A stretch of 64,000 bases of DNA from Chryseobacterium gwangjuense (GTDB lineage Bacteria; Bacteroidota; Bacteroidia; Flavobacteriales; Weeksellaceae), in the NCBI RefSeq assembly GCF_021311115.1, contig NZ_JAJTNP010000006.1:1-64000 (forward strand), written 5' to 3'. The notes under the pieces are model-generated. The model saw nothing but the letters and a program-made list of their open reading frames with translations. It did no database searches and was not told the DNA's origin. The position numbers and the translations under genes are program-made. Below are positions 26,208-35,214 of the stretch, in pieces (positions within the stretch are counted from its first letter, which is position 1; every line of letters begins with the position of its first letter).

Positions 26208-26250
26208 CACACCGAAAATTTGAAAAACAATAAATAAATAATTTTAAATC

Positions 26251-27456
26251 ATGGCAAAGGAAACGTTTAATCGTAACAAACCACACTTGAACATTGGTAC
26301 TATTGGTCACGTTGACCATGGTAAAACTACTCTTACAGCTGCTATTTCTGCTGTATTAGCTAGCAAAGGTCTTGCTGAGAAAAAAGACTTCTCTTCAATT
26401 GACTCTGCTCCAGAAGAAAAAGAAAGAGGGATCACTATCAATACTGCTCACATCGAGTACGAAACTGTAAAAAGACACTATGCTCACGTTGACTGTCCAG
26501 GTCACGCCGACTATGTTAAGAACATGGTAACTGGTGCTGCTCAGATGGATGGAGCTATCGTAGTATGTGCTGCAACTGATGGTCCAATGCCTCAAACTAG
26601 AGAACATATCCTACTTTGCCGTCAGGTAAACGTACCTAAGATCGTTGTTTTCATGAACAAAGTTGACATGGTGGATGATCCAGAATTGTTAGAGCTTGTT
26701 GAAATGGAACTTAGAGATCTATTAGCTACTTATGACTTTGATGGAGATAACTCTCCAGTAATCCAAGGTTCAGCTCTTGGAGCACTTACTGCAGCTACTA
26801 ACGGTGACTCAGAAGATAAGTGGTTCAAAACTGTTGAAGCATTAATGGATGCAGTTGATGAGTGGATTGACGAGCCAGTAAGAGATACTGATAAGCCATT
26901 CTTGATGCCAATCGAAGACGTATTCTCTATTACAGGTAGAGGTACTGTAGCAACTGGTAGAATTGAAGCAGGTATTATCAACACTGGTGATCCAGTTGAT
27001 ATCGTAGGTATGGGTGATGAAAAATTAACTTCTACAATTACAGGGGTTGAGATGTTCAGAAAAATCCTAGACAGAGGTGAAGCTGGTGATAACGTAGGTC
27101 TATTGTTGAGAGGTATTGAAAAAACTGACATCAAGAGAGGTATGGTTATCGCTAAGAAAGATTCTGTTAAGCCACACAAAAAATTCAAGGCTTCTGTTTA
27201 TATCCTTTCTAAAGAAGAAGGTGGACGTCACACTCCATTCCACAACAAGTACCGTCCTCAGTTCTACGTAAGAACTACTGACGTTACAGGTGAGATCTTC
27301 TTACCAGAAGGAGTAGAAATGGTAATGCCTGGTGATAACTTAGAGATCACTGTAGAATTGTTACAACCAATCGCTCTTAACGAGGGTCTTAGATTCGCGA
27401 TCAGAGAAGGAGGTAGAACAGTTGGTTCAGGTCAGGTTACTGAAATCTTAGACTAA
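26251..27456 (+). CDS. tuf: Elongation factor Tu
   Basis: GTPase that delivers aminoacyl-tRNA to the ribosome. The P-loop GHVDHGKT is at residues 19-26, with the DCPGHADY and NKVD motifs, then domains II and III ending [11 protein letters not shown]. At 401 residues it is slightly longer than many EF-Tu proteins, with extra residues around [15 protein letters not shown] in the G domain. It has its own promoter and terminator and is followed by tRNA-Trp. Confidence 0.98.
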   Translation: MAKETFNRNKPHLNIGTIGHVDHGKTTLTAAISAVLASKGLAEKKDFSSIDSAPEEKERGITINTAHIEYETVKRHYAHVDCPGHADYVKNMVTGAAQMDGAIVVCAATDGPMPQTREHILLCRQVNVPKIVVFMNKVDMVDDPELLELVEMELRDLLATYDFDGDNSPVIQGSALGALTAATNGDSEDKWFKTVEALMDAVDEWIDEPVRDTDKPFLMPIEDVFSITGRGTVATGRIEAGIINTGDPVDIVGMGDEKLTSTITGVEMFRKILDRGEAGDNVGLLLRGIEKTDIKRGMVIAKKDSVKPHKKFKASVYILSKEEGGRHTPFHNKYRPQFYVRTTDVTGEIFLPEGVEMVMPGDNLEITVELLQPIALNEGLRFAIREGGRTVGSGQVTEILD

Positions 27457-27475
27457 TCATCTTAAAATAAATAAG

Positions 27476-27507
27476 GCTTCCGAAAGGAAACTCTCGGAAG
27501 CTTTTTT
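27476..27507 (+). terminator. tuf terminator
   Basis: Stem GCTTCCGA / TCGGAAGC with six T. tRNA-Trp starts 5 bases after it, so some readthrough is likely. Confidence 0.8.
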
Positions 27508-27511
27508 AACT

Positions 27512-27582
27512 ACGGGCATCGTCCAATGGTAGGATACCGGTCTCCAAAACCGTTGATCAGGGTTCGAATCCTTGTGCCCGTG
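27512..27582 (+). tRNA. tRNA-Trp (anticodon CCA)
   Basis: 71 bases; acceptor ACGGGCA / TGCCCGT, T-arm GGTTCGAATCC, anticodon loop CTCCAAA. Its place between tuf and secE is conserved in Bacteroidota. Confidence 0.95.
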
Positions 27583-27594
27583 CAAATAACAATT

Positions 27595-27801
27595 ATGAGT
27601 TCATTTATCGATTTTTTAAAAGGTTCTTATAACGAATTCAGACATAAAGTTGAATGGCCAAAATGGTCTGATCTGCAATCTTCTACAATTGTAGTGACTA
27701 TTGCTACAGTGATTTTGGCACTATTTACTTTTGGAGTTGACGAATTGTTTTCTAAAGCAATTAGTAACATCATAGGAATGCTTATCAACTTGTTCAATTA
27801 A
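27595..27801 (+). CDS. secE: Preprotein translocase subunit SecE
   Basis: 68-residue single-span subunit of the SecYEG channel, starting at the ATG 27595. The frame is open through the tRNA, but that stretch is not protein. It has the amphipathic N-terminal helix with the conserved EFRHKVEWPKW segment, then one membrane helix (about residues 32-55). It lies 12 bases after tRNA-Trp and 20 bases before nusG. Confidence 0.94.
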   Translation: MSSFIDFLKGSYNEFRHKVEWPKWSDLQSSTIVVTIATVILALFTFGVDELFSKAISNIIGMLINLFN

Positions 27802-27821
27802 TAATAAAGTATTTTCCAAAA

Positions 27822-28364
27822 ATGAGCGAATTGAAATGGTATGTGCTGAAAGCTATCAGCGGACAGGAAAATAAAGTGAAAAACTACATTGAGACAGAAA
27901 TCAAACGTTTAGGGTTTGAGCAGTATGTTACTCAGGTGGTTATTCCTATGGAAAAGGTTATTCAAATTAGAAACGGAAAAAAAGTTCCTAAAGAAAGACC
28001 TTACTATCCTGGATACTTAATGATTGAAGCTGAATTAATGGGAGAGATTCCTCACGTTATTAAGAATATTCCCGGAGTTATATCTTTCTTGAGTTTAACG
28101 AAAGGAGGAGATCCTGTTCCAATGAGAAAGTCTGAAGTTAACAGAATGCTTGGAAGAATGGATGAATTATCAGAGTTTGCAAGTGATGTTGAAATTCCTT
28201 ACATCGTGGGTGAAAACGTTAAAGTAATTGACGGACCATTCAATGGATTCAACGGAACTGTAGAAAAAATTCTTGAAGATAAAAAGAAAATTGAAGTTTC
28301 AGTTCTTATCTTCGGTAGAAAAACTCCAATGGAGTTAAGCTATATGCAAGTTGAGAAGGTTTAA
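27822..28364 (+). CDS. nusG: Transcription termination/antitermination factor NusG
   Basis: 180 residues. The NGN domain starts LKWYVLKAISGQENKVKNYI, with the YPGYLMIEAEL strand binding the RNA polymerase clamp. The C-terminal KOW domain has VGENVKVIDGPFNGFNGTVE (around 129-148). Standard length; co-transcribed with secE. Confidence 0.97.
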   Translation: MSELKWYVLKAISGQENKVKNYIETEIKRLGFEQYVTQVVIPMEKVIQIRNGKKVPKERPYYPGYLMIEAELMGEIPHVIKNIPGVISFLSLTKGGDPVPMRKSEVNRMLGRMDELSEFASDVEIPYIVGENVKVIDGPFNGFNGTVEKILEDKKKIEVSVLIFGRKTPMELSYMQVEKV

Positions 28365-28384
28365 TTTAAACTTTAAAAATATAT

Positions 28385-28416
28385 AAAACCACTTATTCTT
28401 ATAAGTGGTTTTTTTT
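28385..28416 (+). terminator. Terminator after nusG
   Basis: Stem AACCACTTAT / ATAAGTGGTT with a TCTT loop and a run of T. Confidence 0.9.
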
Positions 28417-28454
28417 ATTACTTATATTAAATTATAAAAAAATAAGCATATCAA

Positions 28455-28485
28455 TTTGCTATTTCAAAAATAATTCATAATTTTG
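28455..28485 (+). promoter_or_regulatory. Promoter of the rplKAJL operon
   Basis: TTTG at 28455-28458, a 19-base spacer and TAATTTTG at 28478-28485. Confidence 0.8.
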
Positions 28486-28495
28486 CAATCCGAAA

Positions 28496-28529
28496 AGTAG
28501 GTTTACTGTATGTGAGTCGGTAATCTACT
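28496..28529 (+). promoter_or_regulatory. Leader hairpin upstream of rplK
   Basis: Imperfect stem between AGTAGGTTTAC (28496-28506) and GTAATCTACT (28520-28529) with a 13-base loop containing TGTGAG. It is placed at the very start of the rplK-rplA transcript, where L1 represses its own operon in other bacteria. L1 binding is an inference. Confidence 0.45.
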
Positions 28530-28581
28530 GAATAATAAATGCTTCCAAACTCATTAATTATTCAAATTTAAAAAACAAACA

Positions 28582-29028
28582 ATGGCTAAGAAAGTCTTTA
28601 AAATGGTAAAGCTTCAGGTGAAAGGTGGCGCTGCTAACCCTTCTCCACCAGTAGGTCCAGCTTTGGGTTCTGCAGGTGTGAACATCATGGAGTTTTGTAA
28701 GCAATTTAACGGAAGAACTCAAGATAAGCCGGGACAAGTTTTACCTGTAGTAATTACAGTATACGAAGACAAATCTTTTGAATTCGTAATTAAAACTCCT
28801 CCTGCAGCAATCCAGTTGATGGATGCGGCTAAAATCAAGGGTGGTTCTGGAGAACCAAACAGAAACAAAGTAGGTTCTGTATCTTGGGATCAAGTGAAGA
28901 AAATCGCTGAAGATAAAATGACTGACCTTAACTGCTTTACAATGGATTCTGCAGTTTCTATGGTTGCAGGTACTGCTAGATCTATGGGATTAAGAGTAAC
29001 AGGAACTAAACCAACTTTTAACGCTTAA
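28582..29028 (+). CDS. rplK: 50S ribosomal protein L11
   Basis: 148 residues; binds the GTPase-associated 23S rRNA region. The N-terminal [23 protein letters not shown] segment and the C-terminal RNA-binding domain ending [10 protein letters not shown] are typical. First gene of rplK-rplA-rplJ-rplL. Confidence 0.98.
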   Translation: MAKKVFKMVKLQVKGGAANPSPPVGPALGSAGVNIMEFCKQFNGRTQDKPGQVLPVVITVYEDKSFEFVIKTPPAAIQLMDAAKIKGGSGEPNRNKVGSVSWDQVKKIAEDKMTDLNCFTMDSAVSMVAGTARSMGLRVTGTKPTFNA

Positions 29029-29039
29029 AACTATTAGAA

Positions 29040-29732
29040 ATGGCAAAATTGACTAAAAAGCAAAAGGAAGCTTTAAGCAAAGTAGAAAAAGGAAGAATCT
29101 ATAACCTTGAAGAAGGTTCAGCTCTTGTAAAAGAAGTGAACACTGCAAAGTTTGATGCTTCTGTTGATATCGCTGTAAGATTGGGTGTAGATCCAAGAAA
29201 AGCAAACCAAATGGTAAGAGGTGTTGTATCTCTTCCTCACGGAACTGGTAAAGATGTTAAAGTTTTGGCTTTAGTAACTCCAGATAAAGAAGCTGAAGCT
29301 AAAGAAGCTGGTGCTGATTATGTAGGTCTTGACGAATATTTACAAAAAATCAAAGAAGGTTGGACAGATGTTGACGTTATCGTTACTATGCCAGCTGTGA
29401 TGGGTAAATTAGGACCTTTGGGTAGAGTATTAGGACCAAGAGGTTTGATGCCTAACCCTAAATCAGGTACTGTAACTATGGAAATTGGTAAAGCAGTAAC
29501 TGAAGTAAAAGCAGGTAAAATTGATTTCAAAGTTGATAAATACGGTATTATCCACGCTGGTATTGGTAAAGTATCTTTCGATGCTGCTAAAATCAAGGAA
29601 AATGCTCAGGAATTGATCTCTACTTTGATTAAAATGAAGCCAACTGCTGCTAAAGGTACTTATGTAAAAAGCATCTATTTGTCTTCTACAATGAGTCCTG
29701 GTATTGCAATCGATACTAAATCTGTTAACTAA
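29040..29732 (+). CDS. rplA: 50S ribosomal protein L1
   Basis: 230 residues; forms the mobile L1 stalk at the E site. The signature [20 protein letters not shown] is in the middle (about 121-140). It lies 11 bases after rplK. L1 is the translational repressor of the rplKA pair in many bacteria, which fits the leader hairpin seen upstream of rplK. Confidence 0.98.
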   Translation: MAKLTKKQKEALSKVEKGRIYNLEEGSALVKEVNTAKFDASVDIAVRLGVDPRKANQMVRGVVSLPHGTGKDVKVLALVTPDKEAEAKEAGADYVGLDEYLQKIKEGWTDVDVIVTMPAVMGKLGPLGRVLGPRGLMPNPKSGTVTMEIGKAVTEVKAGKIDFKVDKYGIIHAGIGKVSFDAAKIKENAQELISTLIKMKPTAAKGTYVKSIYLSSTMSPGIAIDTKSVN

Positions 29733-29750
29733 TATTAAATCCTTAAGACA

Positions 29751-30347
29751 ATGACAAAAGACCAAAAAGTTGTAGCGATACAAGAGATCAAAGATTTGCT
29801 TCAGGATGCTAAAGTAGTATATGTTGCAGACCTAGAAGGATTGAATGCTGGTAAAGCATCTGACTTCAGAAGACAAGCTTTTAAGCAAAATATCAAAGTG
29901 AAAGTTGTAAAAAATACACTTTTACAAAAAGCAATGGAGCAAATTGAAGGAGTAGATTACTCTGAAATGTTCCAGTCTTTCAAAGGAAACTCTGCGATTA
30001 TGATTTCTGAGACTGCAAATGCTCCAGCGAAATTAATCAAAGATTTCAGAAAGAAAGAAGAGAAGCCGGCATTGAAGTCTGCTTTCGTTCAAGAAACTTT
30101 CTATATTGGTGACAACAATCTTGATACTTTAGTAAGCATCAAGTCTAGAGAAGAAATGATCGGTGAAATCATCGGATTACTTCAGTCTCCAATCCAAAGA
30201 GTTGTTTCTGCTCTTCAAAACAAATCTGAAGCTGTAGAAGCTACAACTGAAGAAGTTGCTGCTCCTGCTGTAGAAGAAACTCCTGCTGAGGCTGCTCCAG
30301 AAGCTCCTGTTGCAGAAAGCACTGACGAAACGCCAGCTGCTGAATAA
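29751..30347 (+). CDS. rplJ: 50S ribosomal protein L10
   Basis: 198 residues; base of the L7/L12 stalk. The conserved part (to about residue 168) includes LLQDAKVVYVADLEGLNAG and KVVKNTLLQKAME. It then carries a C-terminal tail of about 30 residues that is almost only Ala, Glu, Pro, Val and Thr. Such a tail is longer than in E. coli L10 and is probably disordered. Confidence 0.96.
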   Translation: MTKDQKVVAIQEIKDLLQDAKVVYVADLEGLNAGKASDFRRQAFKQNIKVKVVKNTLLQKAMEQIEGVDYSEMFQSFKGNSAIMISETANAPAKLIKDFRKKEEKPALKSAFVQETFYIGDNNLDTLVSIKSREEMIGEIIGLLQSPIQRVVSALQNKSEAVEATTEEVAAPAVEETPAEAAPEAPVAESTDETPAAE

Positions 30348-30392
30348 TTACACTCAAAAAATAATAAATAATCAACAAAAAACATTACAACA

Positions 30393-30761
30393 ATGTCAGA
30401 TTTAAAAAATTTAGCTGAAACGCTAGTAAACTTAACAGTAAAAGACGTAAATGAATTAGCTGCTATCCTTAAGGATGAGTACGGAATTGAGCCAGCTGCT
30501 GCTGCTGTAGTAGTTGCTGCAGGTGGTGCAGGTGAAGCTGCTGAAGAAAAAACAGAATTCGACGTAATTCTTAAGTCTGCAGGTGCTTCTAAATTAGCTA
30601 TCGTTAAATTAGTAAAAGATTTAACTGGTGCTGGTCTTAAAGAAGCTAAAGATATCGTAGACGGTGCTCCTGCTCCATTGAAGCAAGGTGTTTCTAAAGA
30701 CGAAGCTGAAGCTCTTAAGAAGCAATTAGAAGAAGCTGGTGCTGAAGTAGAATTGAAGTAA
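30393..30761 (+). CDS. rplL: 50S ribosomal protein L7/L12
   Basis: 122 residues; the stalk protein that recruits translation GTPases. N-terminal dimerisation domain, Ala-rich hinge (around 33-50), and the C-terminal globular domain with [20 protein letters not shown]. Lies 45 bases after rplJ; followed by a terminator. Confidence 0.98.
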   Translation: MSDLKNLAETLVNLTVKDVNELAAILKDEYGIEPAAAAVVVAAGGAGEAAEEKTEFDVILKSAGASKLAIVKLVKDLTGAGLKEAKDIVDGAPAPLKQGVSKDEAEALKKQLEEAGAEVELK

Positions 30762-30783
30762 TCAATTGATACTATAAATAATA

Positions 30784-30812
30784 AGCTCGGGTATTTTACT
30801 CGAGCTTTTTTT
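30784..30812 (+). terminator. Terminator after rplL
   Basis: Stem AGCTCGGGTA / TACTCGAGCT (one G-T pair), TTT loop and a run of seven T, separating the ribosomal protein operon from rpoBC. Confidence 0.85.
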
Positions 30813-30953
30813 ATGGAATAAAGTTGTGGGTAGAGTTGGAAATTTTCTAAGAAAAAGAAATGAATGGATGTAGAGTTTTAAACCAATAGTTTCTTGAACA
30901 AAACTTTGGGTGATATCAAAAGTAATTAAGAAATGCATTTGCAATAAAAAATA

Positions 30954-30984
30954 TTGTAAATGTGGATAACTTTTTGTACCTTTG
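30954..30984 (+). promoter_or_regulatory. rpoBC promoter
   Basis: TTG at 30954-30956, a 20-base spacer and TACCTTTG at 30977-30984. Transcription would start near 30989, leaving a leader of about 320 bases before rpoB. Confidence 0.75.
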
Positions 30985-30990
30985 CTCCTC

Positions 30991-31308
30991 TTTTGGCGCG
31001 AAAAATTGTTTGTAAATCTATAAAATACTGAATGTGAACTCTTTCATGAATTTGAAAGGGCTTTCGTGTATATAGATATTGCGGCGACTCTGCCTCAAAA
31101 GTAATAAAAATATTTTGCATTACGCTGTGAAAAGATATACCAGTGTTGCAATTAGAAGCTAAATACTATTTAAATAGTTGAGAATAAGGAATAAAACTTG
31201 ATCATTGCGCCAAAATTTTCTTATTTATTCTTTTCTCGAAAATTTAAAAACCATTTTCTTCTGATATTTTTTAATCAAAATATTTTTTAACCCTTTCTTA
31301 AAAGTTTT
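30991..31308 (+). promoter_or_regulatory. Structured 5' leader of rpoB
   Basis: No coding frame is apparent. Nested complementary segments are visible: TTTTGGCGC (30991-30999) with GCGCCAAAA (31207-31215), ATCTATA (31016-31022) with TATAGAT (31071-31077), and CTCTTTCA (31039-31046) with TGAAAGGG (31053-31060). The outermost pair begins almost at the predicted transcription start. This suggests a folded leader that could tune rpoBC expression; the ligand or partner is unknown. Confidence 0.55.
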
Positions 31309-34300
31309 ATGAGTAAAACAACAGCAACAACTAGGGGGAATCAGAGAGTTAACTTCTCTTCAGCGAAAGGAAAAATTATTACTCCGGACTTCTTGGATAT
31401 CCAAATCGAGTCTTTCAGTGAGTTTTTCCAGCTAGATACCCTTCCGGAAGACAGAACAAACGAAGGTTTGTATAAGACCTTCCAGGAAAATTTCCCAATT
31501 ACTGATTCTAGAAACCAATTTGTATTGGAGTTTTTAGATTATTTGGTAGATTCTCCACGTTATTCAATTGATGAGTGTGTGGAAAGAGGATTGACGTATT
31601 CAGTACCTCTTAAAGCTAGACTTAAATTGTATTGTACAGACCCTGAGCACGAAGATTTCCAAACTGTGGTTCAGGATGTATATTTAGGTCCGGTTCCTTA
31701 CATGACTCCTAGTGGATCTTTCATCATCAACGGTGCAGAAAGAGTTATTGTTACGCAGCTTCACCGTTCACCTGGTGTATTCTTCGGACAAACTTACCAC
31801 GCAAACGGAACTAAATTGTATTATTCAAGAATTATCCCTTTCAAAGGATCTTGGATGGAATTTACAACCGATATCAACAGCGTAATGTACGCGTATATCG
31901 ACCGTAAGAAAAAATTACCATTAACAACTTTATTAAGAGCGATCGGTTACGAATCTGATAAGGATATCCTTCAGATCTTCGACCTTGCTGAAGAAGTGAA
32001 AGTTTCTAAAGCTGCCCTTAAAAAAGTAGAAGGAAGAACATTGGCTGCGAGAGTATTGAACACTTGGTTCGAAGATTTCGTAGACGAAGATACCGGTGAG
32101 GTAGTTTCTATCGAAAGAAACGAAATCATCTTGGATAGAGAAACTATTCTTGAAAAAGAACATTTGGATCTTATCTTGGATGCTGGTGTGAAATCTATCT
32201 TGATTCACAAAGAAAACAGCAACGAGTTCTCTATCATCCAGAATACATTACAAAAAGACCCTACTAACTCTGAAAAAGAAGCGGTAGAGTATATCTATCG
32301 TCAGTTAAGAAACGCAGATCCACCAGATGAGGAAACTGCAAGAGGAATCATTGAAAAATTATTCTTCTCTGAGCAAAGATATTCATTGGGTGAAGTAGGA
32401 CGTTACAGACTAAACAAAAAGTTAGGTCTTAACATTCCGACTACAACTGAGGTTCTTACAAAAGAAGATATCATTGCGATTGTAAGACACTTGATCGAGC
32501 TTGTAAACTCTAAAGCAGAGGTTGATGATATCGACCACTTATCAAACAGAAGAATTAAAACTGTTGGTGAGCAATTGGCAGGACAGTTTGGTGTGGGTCT
32601 TTCAAGAATTGCAAGAACAATCAAGGAAAGAATGAACGTTAGAGATAACGAAATCTTTACTCCGCTTGATCTTGTTAATGCTAAAACGTTAACATCAGTA
32701 ATTAACTCATTCTTTGGTACCAACCAGCTTTCTCAGTTCATGGACCAAACCAACCCATTGTCAGAAATCACGCACAAGCGTAGACTTTCTGCTCTAGGAC
32801 CTGGAGGTTTATCAAGAGAAAGAGCAGGTTTCGAGGTTCGAGACGTTCACCATACTCACTACGGAAGAATTTGTCCGATTGAAACTCCGGAAGGACCAAA
32901 CATCGGTTTGATTTCATCTTTAGGTATTTATGCTAAAATCAACAGACTTGGATTCATCGAAACTCCATATAGAAAAGTAGAAGATAGTAAGATTGATCTT
33001 GCTGCTGATCCTATCTATCTAAATGCAGAGGACGAAGAAGACAAAGTAATTGCTCAGGCAAACGTTGAATTGAGCGATAGCGGTGAATTCTTGACAGACA
33101 GAATTATTGCAAGATTAGATGGTGATTACCCAGTAGTTGAACCAGCTCAGGTGAACCTAATCGACGTTGCACCAAACCAGATTTCTGGTATTTCAGCTTC
33201 ATTGATTCCTTTCTTGGAGCATGATGATGCGAACCGTGCGTTGATGGGATCTAACATGATGCGTCAGGCCGTTCCTTTGTTGAAGCCACAAGCTCCAATC
33301 GTAGGTACAGGTCTGGAACAGCAAGTTGCGAGAGATTCAAGAATCTTGATTAACGCTGAAGGTACTGGTACTGTAGAGTATGTAGATGCTGATAAGATCA
33401 TCATTAAATATGAAAGAAGCGAAGACGAAGATTTAGTACAATTCGAGTCTGCTACTAAAACATATAACTTAACTAAGTTCAGAAAAACTAACCAGAGTAC
33501 AACAATTACCCTAAGACCAAACGTAAGAGTAGGTGATGTAGTGGAAAAAGGACAGGTACTTTGCGACGGTTATGCTACTGAAAAAGGAGAATTAGCTCTT
33601 GGTAGAAACTTAGTGGTTGCGTTCATGCCTTGGAAAGGATACAACTTCGAGGATGCGATCGTAATTAACGAAAAAGTTGTTCGTGAAGACTGGTTTACTT
33701 CAATCCACGTGGATGAATATTCTCTTGAAGTTCGTGATACTAAATTAGGTATGGAAGAACTTACAGCAGATATTCCAAACGTTTCTGAAGAAGCTACTAA
33801 AGATCTTGACGAAAACGGTATGATCAGAATTGGTGCTGAAGTGAAGCCTGGAGATATCATGATCGGTAAGATCACTCCAAAAGGTGAGTCAGATCCAACT
33901 CCTGAAGAAAAACTTCTTAGAGCAATCTTTGGTGATAAAGCTGGTGATGTGAAGGATGCTTCATTGAAAGCTGACTCTTCATTAAGAGGTGTTGTTATCA
34001 ACAAAAAATTGTTCTCAAGAAACATTAAAGATAAAAAGAAGAGAACTGAAGAAAAACTTAAACTTGAAGAGATTGAAAACACTTACAAGGCTAAGTTTGA
34101 TGAATTGAGAAATACTTTAATTGAAAAATTAAATACACTGGTAAGCGGTAAAACTTCTCAAGGAGTTACCAACGACCTAGATGAGGAAATCATCGGTAAA
34201 GGTGTGAAGTTCACTCATAAATTATTGACTTCAGTTGAAGATTACGTAAATGTAAGCGGTTCAGACTGGACTGTTGACCACGATAAGAATGAATTGATTA

Positions 34301-35130
34301 AGCAATTAATTCACAATTATAAAATCAAATTCAACGATATTCAAGGAGTTAAAAACCGTGAGAAGTTTGCACTTTCAATCGGAGATGAGCTTCCAGCAGG
34401 TATCATGAAGTTGGCTAAAGTTTACATTGCTAAGAAACGTAAACTGAATGTAGGAGATAAAATGGCAGGACGTCACGGTAACAAAGGTATCGTTTCGAGA
34501 ATCGTTCGTGAAGAAGATATGCCATTCCTAGAAGACGGAACACCAGTAGATATCGTATTGAATCCACTTGGGGTACCTTCTCGTATGAACATCGGTCAGA
34601 TTTATGAAACAGTTCTTGGATGGGCTGGTCAGAAGCTGGGTCTGAAGTTTGCTACGCCAATCTTTGACGGGGCAACTCTTGATCAGATTACTGAATATAC
34701 AGAGAAAGCAGGTCTTCCTAAATTCGGTCACACTCACCTTTATGATGGAGGTACCGGAGAAAGATTTACTCAGGCTGCAACGGTAGGTATTATCTACATG
34801 TTGAAACTAGGACACATGGTTGATGACAAAATGCACGCACGTTCTATCGGACCTTACTCATTGATTACTCAGCAGCCGTTAGGAGGTAAAGCTCAGTTCG
34901 GTGGTCAGAGATTCGGAGAGATGGAGGTTTGGGCTCTTGAAGCATTCGGTGCATCAAACATCTTGAGAGAAATCTTGACTGTGAAGTCGGATGACGTGAT
35001 TGGTAGAGCGAAAACTTATGAAGCAATTGCTAAGGGTGAATCTATGCCTGAACCAGGTATCCCGGAATCATTCAACGTATTACTTCACGAGTTACAAGGT
35101 CTTGGATTAGACGTAAGACTAGAGGAATAA
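31309..35130 (+). CDS. rpoB: DNA-directed RNA polymerase subunit beta
   Basis: 1273 residues, standard for Bacteroidota. The rifampicin-binding region [20 protein letters not shown] and [13 protein letters not shown] is intact, and none of the well-known resistance substitutions is obvious. The hybrid-binding block [10 protein letters not shown] and the C-terminal [21 protein letters not shown] are present. A lineage-type insertion rich in Lys and Glu occupies about residues 900-990, before the [11 protein letters not shown] block. Confidence 0.99.
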   Translation: MSKTTATTRGNQRVNFSSAKGKIITPDFLDIQIESFSEFFQLDTLPEDRTNEGLYKTFQENFPITDSRNQFVLEFLDYLVDSPRYSIDECVERGLTYSVPLKARLKLYCTDPEHEDFQTVVQDVYLGPVPYMTPSGSFIINGAERVIVTQLHRSPGVFFGQTYHANGTKLYYSRIIPFKGSWMEFTTDINSVMYAYIDRKKKLPLTTLLRAIGYESDKDILQIFDLAEEVKVSKAALKKVEGRTLAARVLNTWFEDFVDEDTGEVVSIERNEIILDRETILEKEHLDLILDAGVKSILIHKENSNEFSIIQNTLQKDPTNSEKEAVEYIYRQLRNADPPDEETARGIIEKLFFSEQRYSLGEVGRYRLNKKLGLNIPTTTEVLTKEDIIAIVRHLIELVNSKAEVDDIDHLSNRRIKTVGEQLAGQFGVGLSRIARTIKERMNVRDNEIFTPLDLVNAKTLTSVINSFFGTNQLSQFMDQTNPLSEITHKRRLSALGPGGLSRERAGFEVRDVHHTHYGRICPIETPEGPNIGLISSLGIYAKINRLGFIETPYRKVEDSKIDLAADPIYLNAEDEEDKVIAQANVELSDSGEFLTDRIIARLDGDYPVVEPAQVNLIDVAPNQISGISASLIPFLEHDDANRALMGSNMMRQAVPLLKPQAPIVGTGLEQQVARDSRILINAEGTGTVEYVDADKIIIKYERSEDEDLVQFESATKTYNLTKFRKTNQSTTITLRPNVRVGDVVEKGQVLCDGYATEKGELALGRNLVVAFMPWKGYNFEDAIVINEKVVREDWFTSIHVDEYSLEVRDTKLGMEELTADIPNVSEEATKDLDENGMIRIGAEVKPGDIMIGKITPKGESDPTPEEKLLRAIFGDKAGDVKDASLKADSSLRGVVINKKLFSRNIKDKKKRTEEKLKLEEIENTYKAKFDELRNTLIEKLNTLVSGKTSQGVTNDLDEEIIGKGVKFTHKLLTSVEDYVNVSGSDWTVDHDKNELIKQLIHNYKIKFNDIQGVKNREKFALSIGDELPAGIMKLAKVYIAKKRKLNVGDKMAGRHGNKGIVSRIVREEDMPFLEDGTPVDIVLNPLGVPSRMNIGQIYETVLGWAGQKLGLKFATPIFDGATLDQITEYTEKAGLPKFGHTHLYDGGTGERFTQAATVGIIYMLKLGHMVDDKMHARSIGPYSLITQQPLGGKAQFGGQRFGEMEVWALEAFGASNILREILTVKSDDVIGRAKTYEAIAKGESMPEPGIPESFNVLLHELQGLGLDVRLEE

Positions 35131-35180
35131 TTTTAAATTTTAAATTATAAATGTTGAATGGCAGCATTCAAAAATTAATC

Positions 35181-35208
35181 TAAAATCTAAAATCTAAAAT
35201 TTAAAATC
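35181..35208 (+). repeat. Four copies of a TAAAATC heptamer before rpoC
   Basis: TAAAATC, TAAAATC, TAAAATT, TAAAATC in tandem, ending 6 bases before the rpoC ATG. A small hairpin TTGAATG / CATTCAA (35154-35171) precedes it. Confidence 0.75.
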
Positions 35209-35214
35209 TAACAA

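Noticed and set aside
27526..27594. Longer N terminus for SecE
   Set aside because: These codons lie inside tRNA-Trp.
32403..32723. Antisense open frames inside rpoB, rpoC, tuf and the pump gene
   Set aside because: They mirror the codon pattern of the strongly conserved sense genes and show no start signals or domains.
35181..35208. CRISPR-like array
   Set aside because: The repeat unit is 7 bases without spacers; it is a simple tandem repeat.
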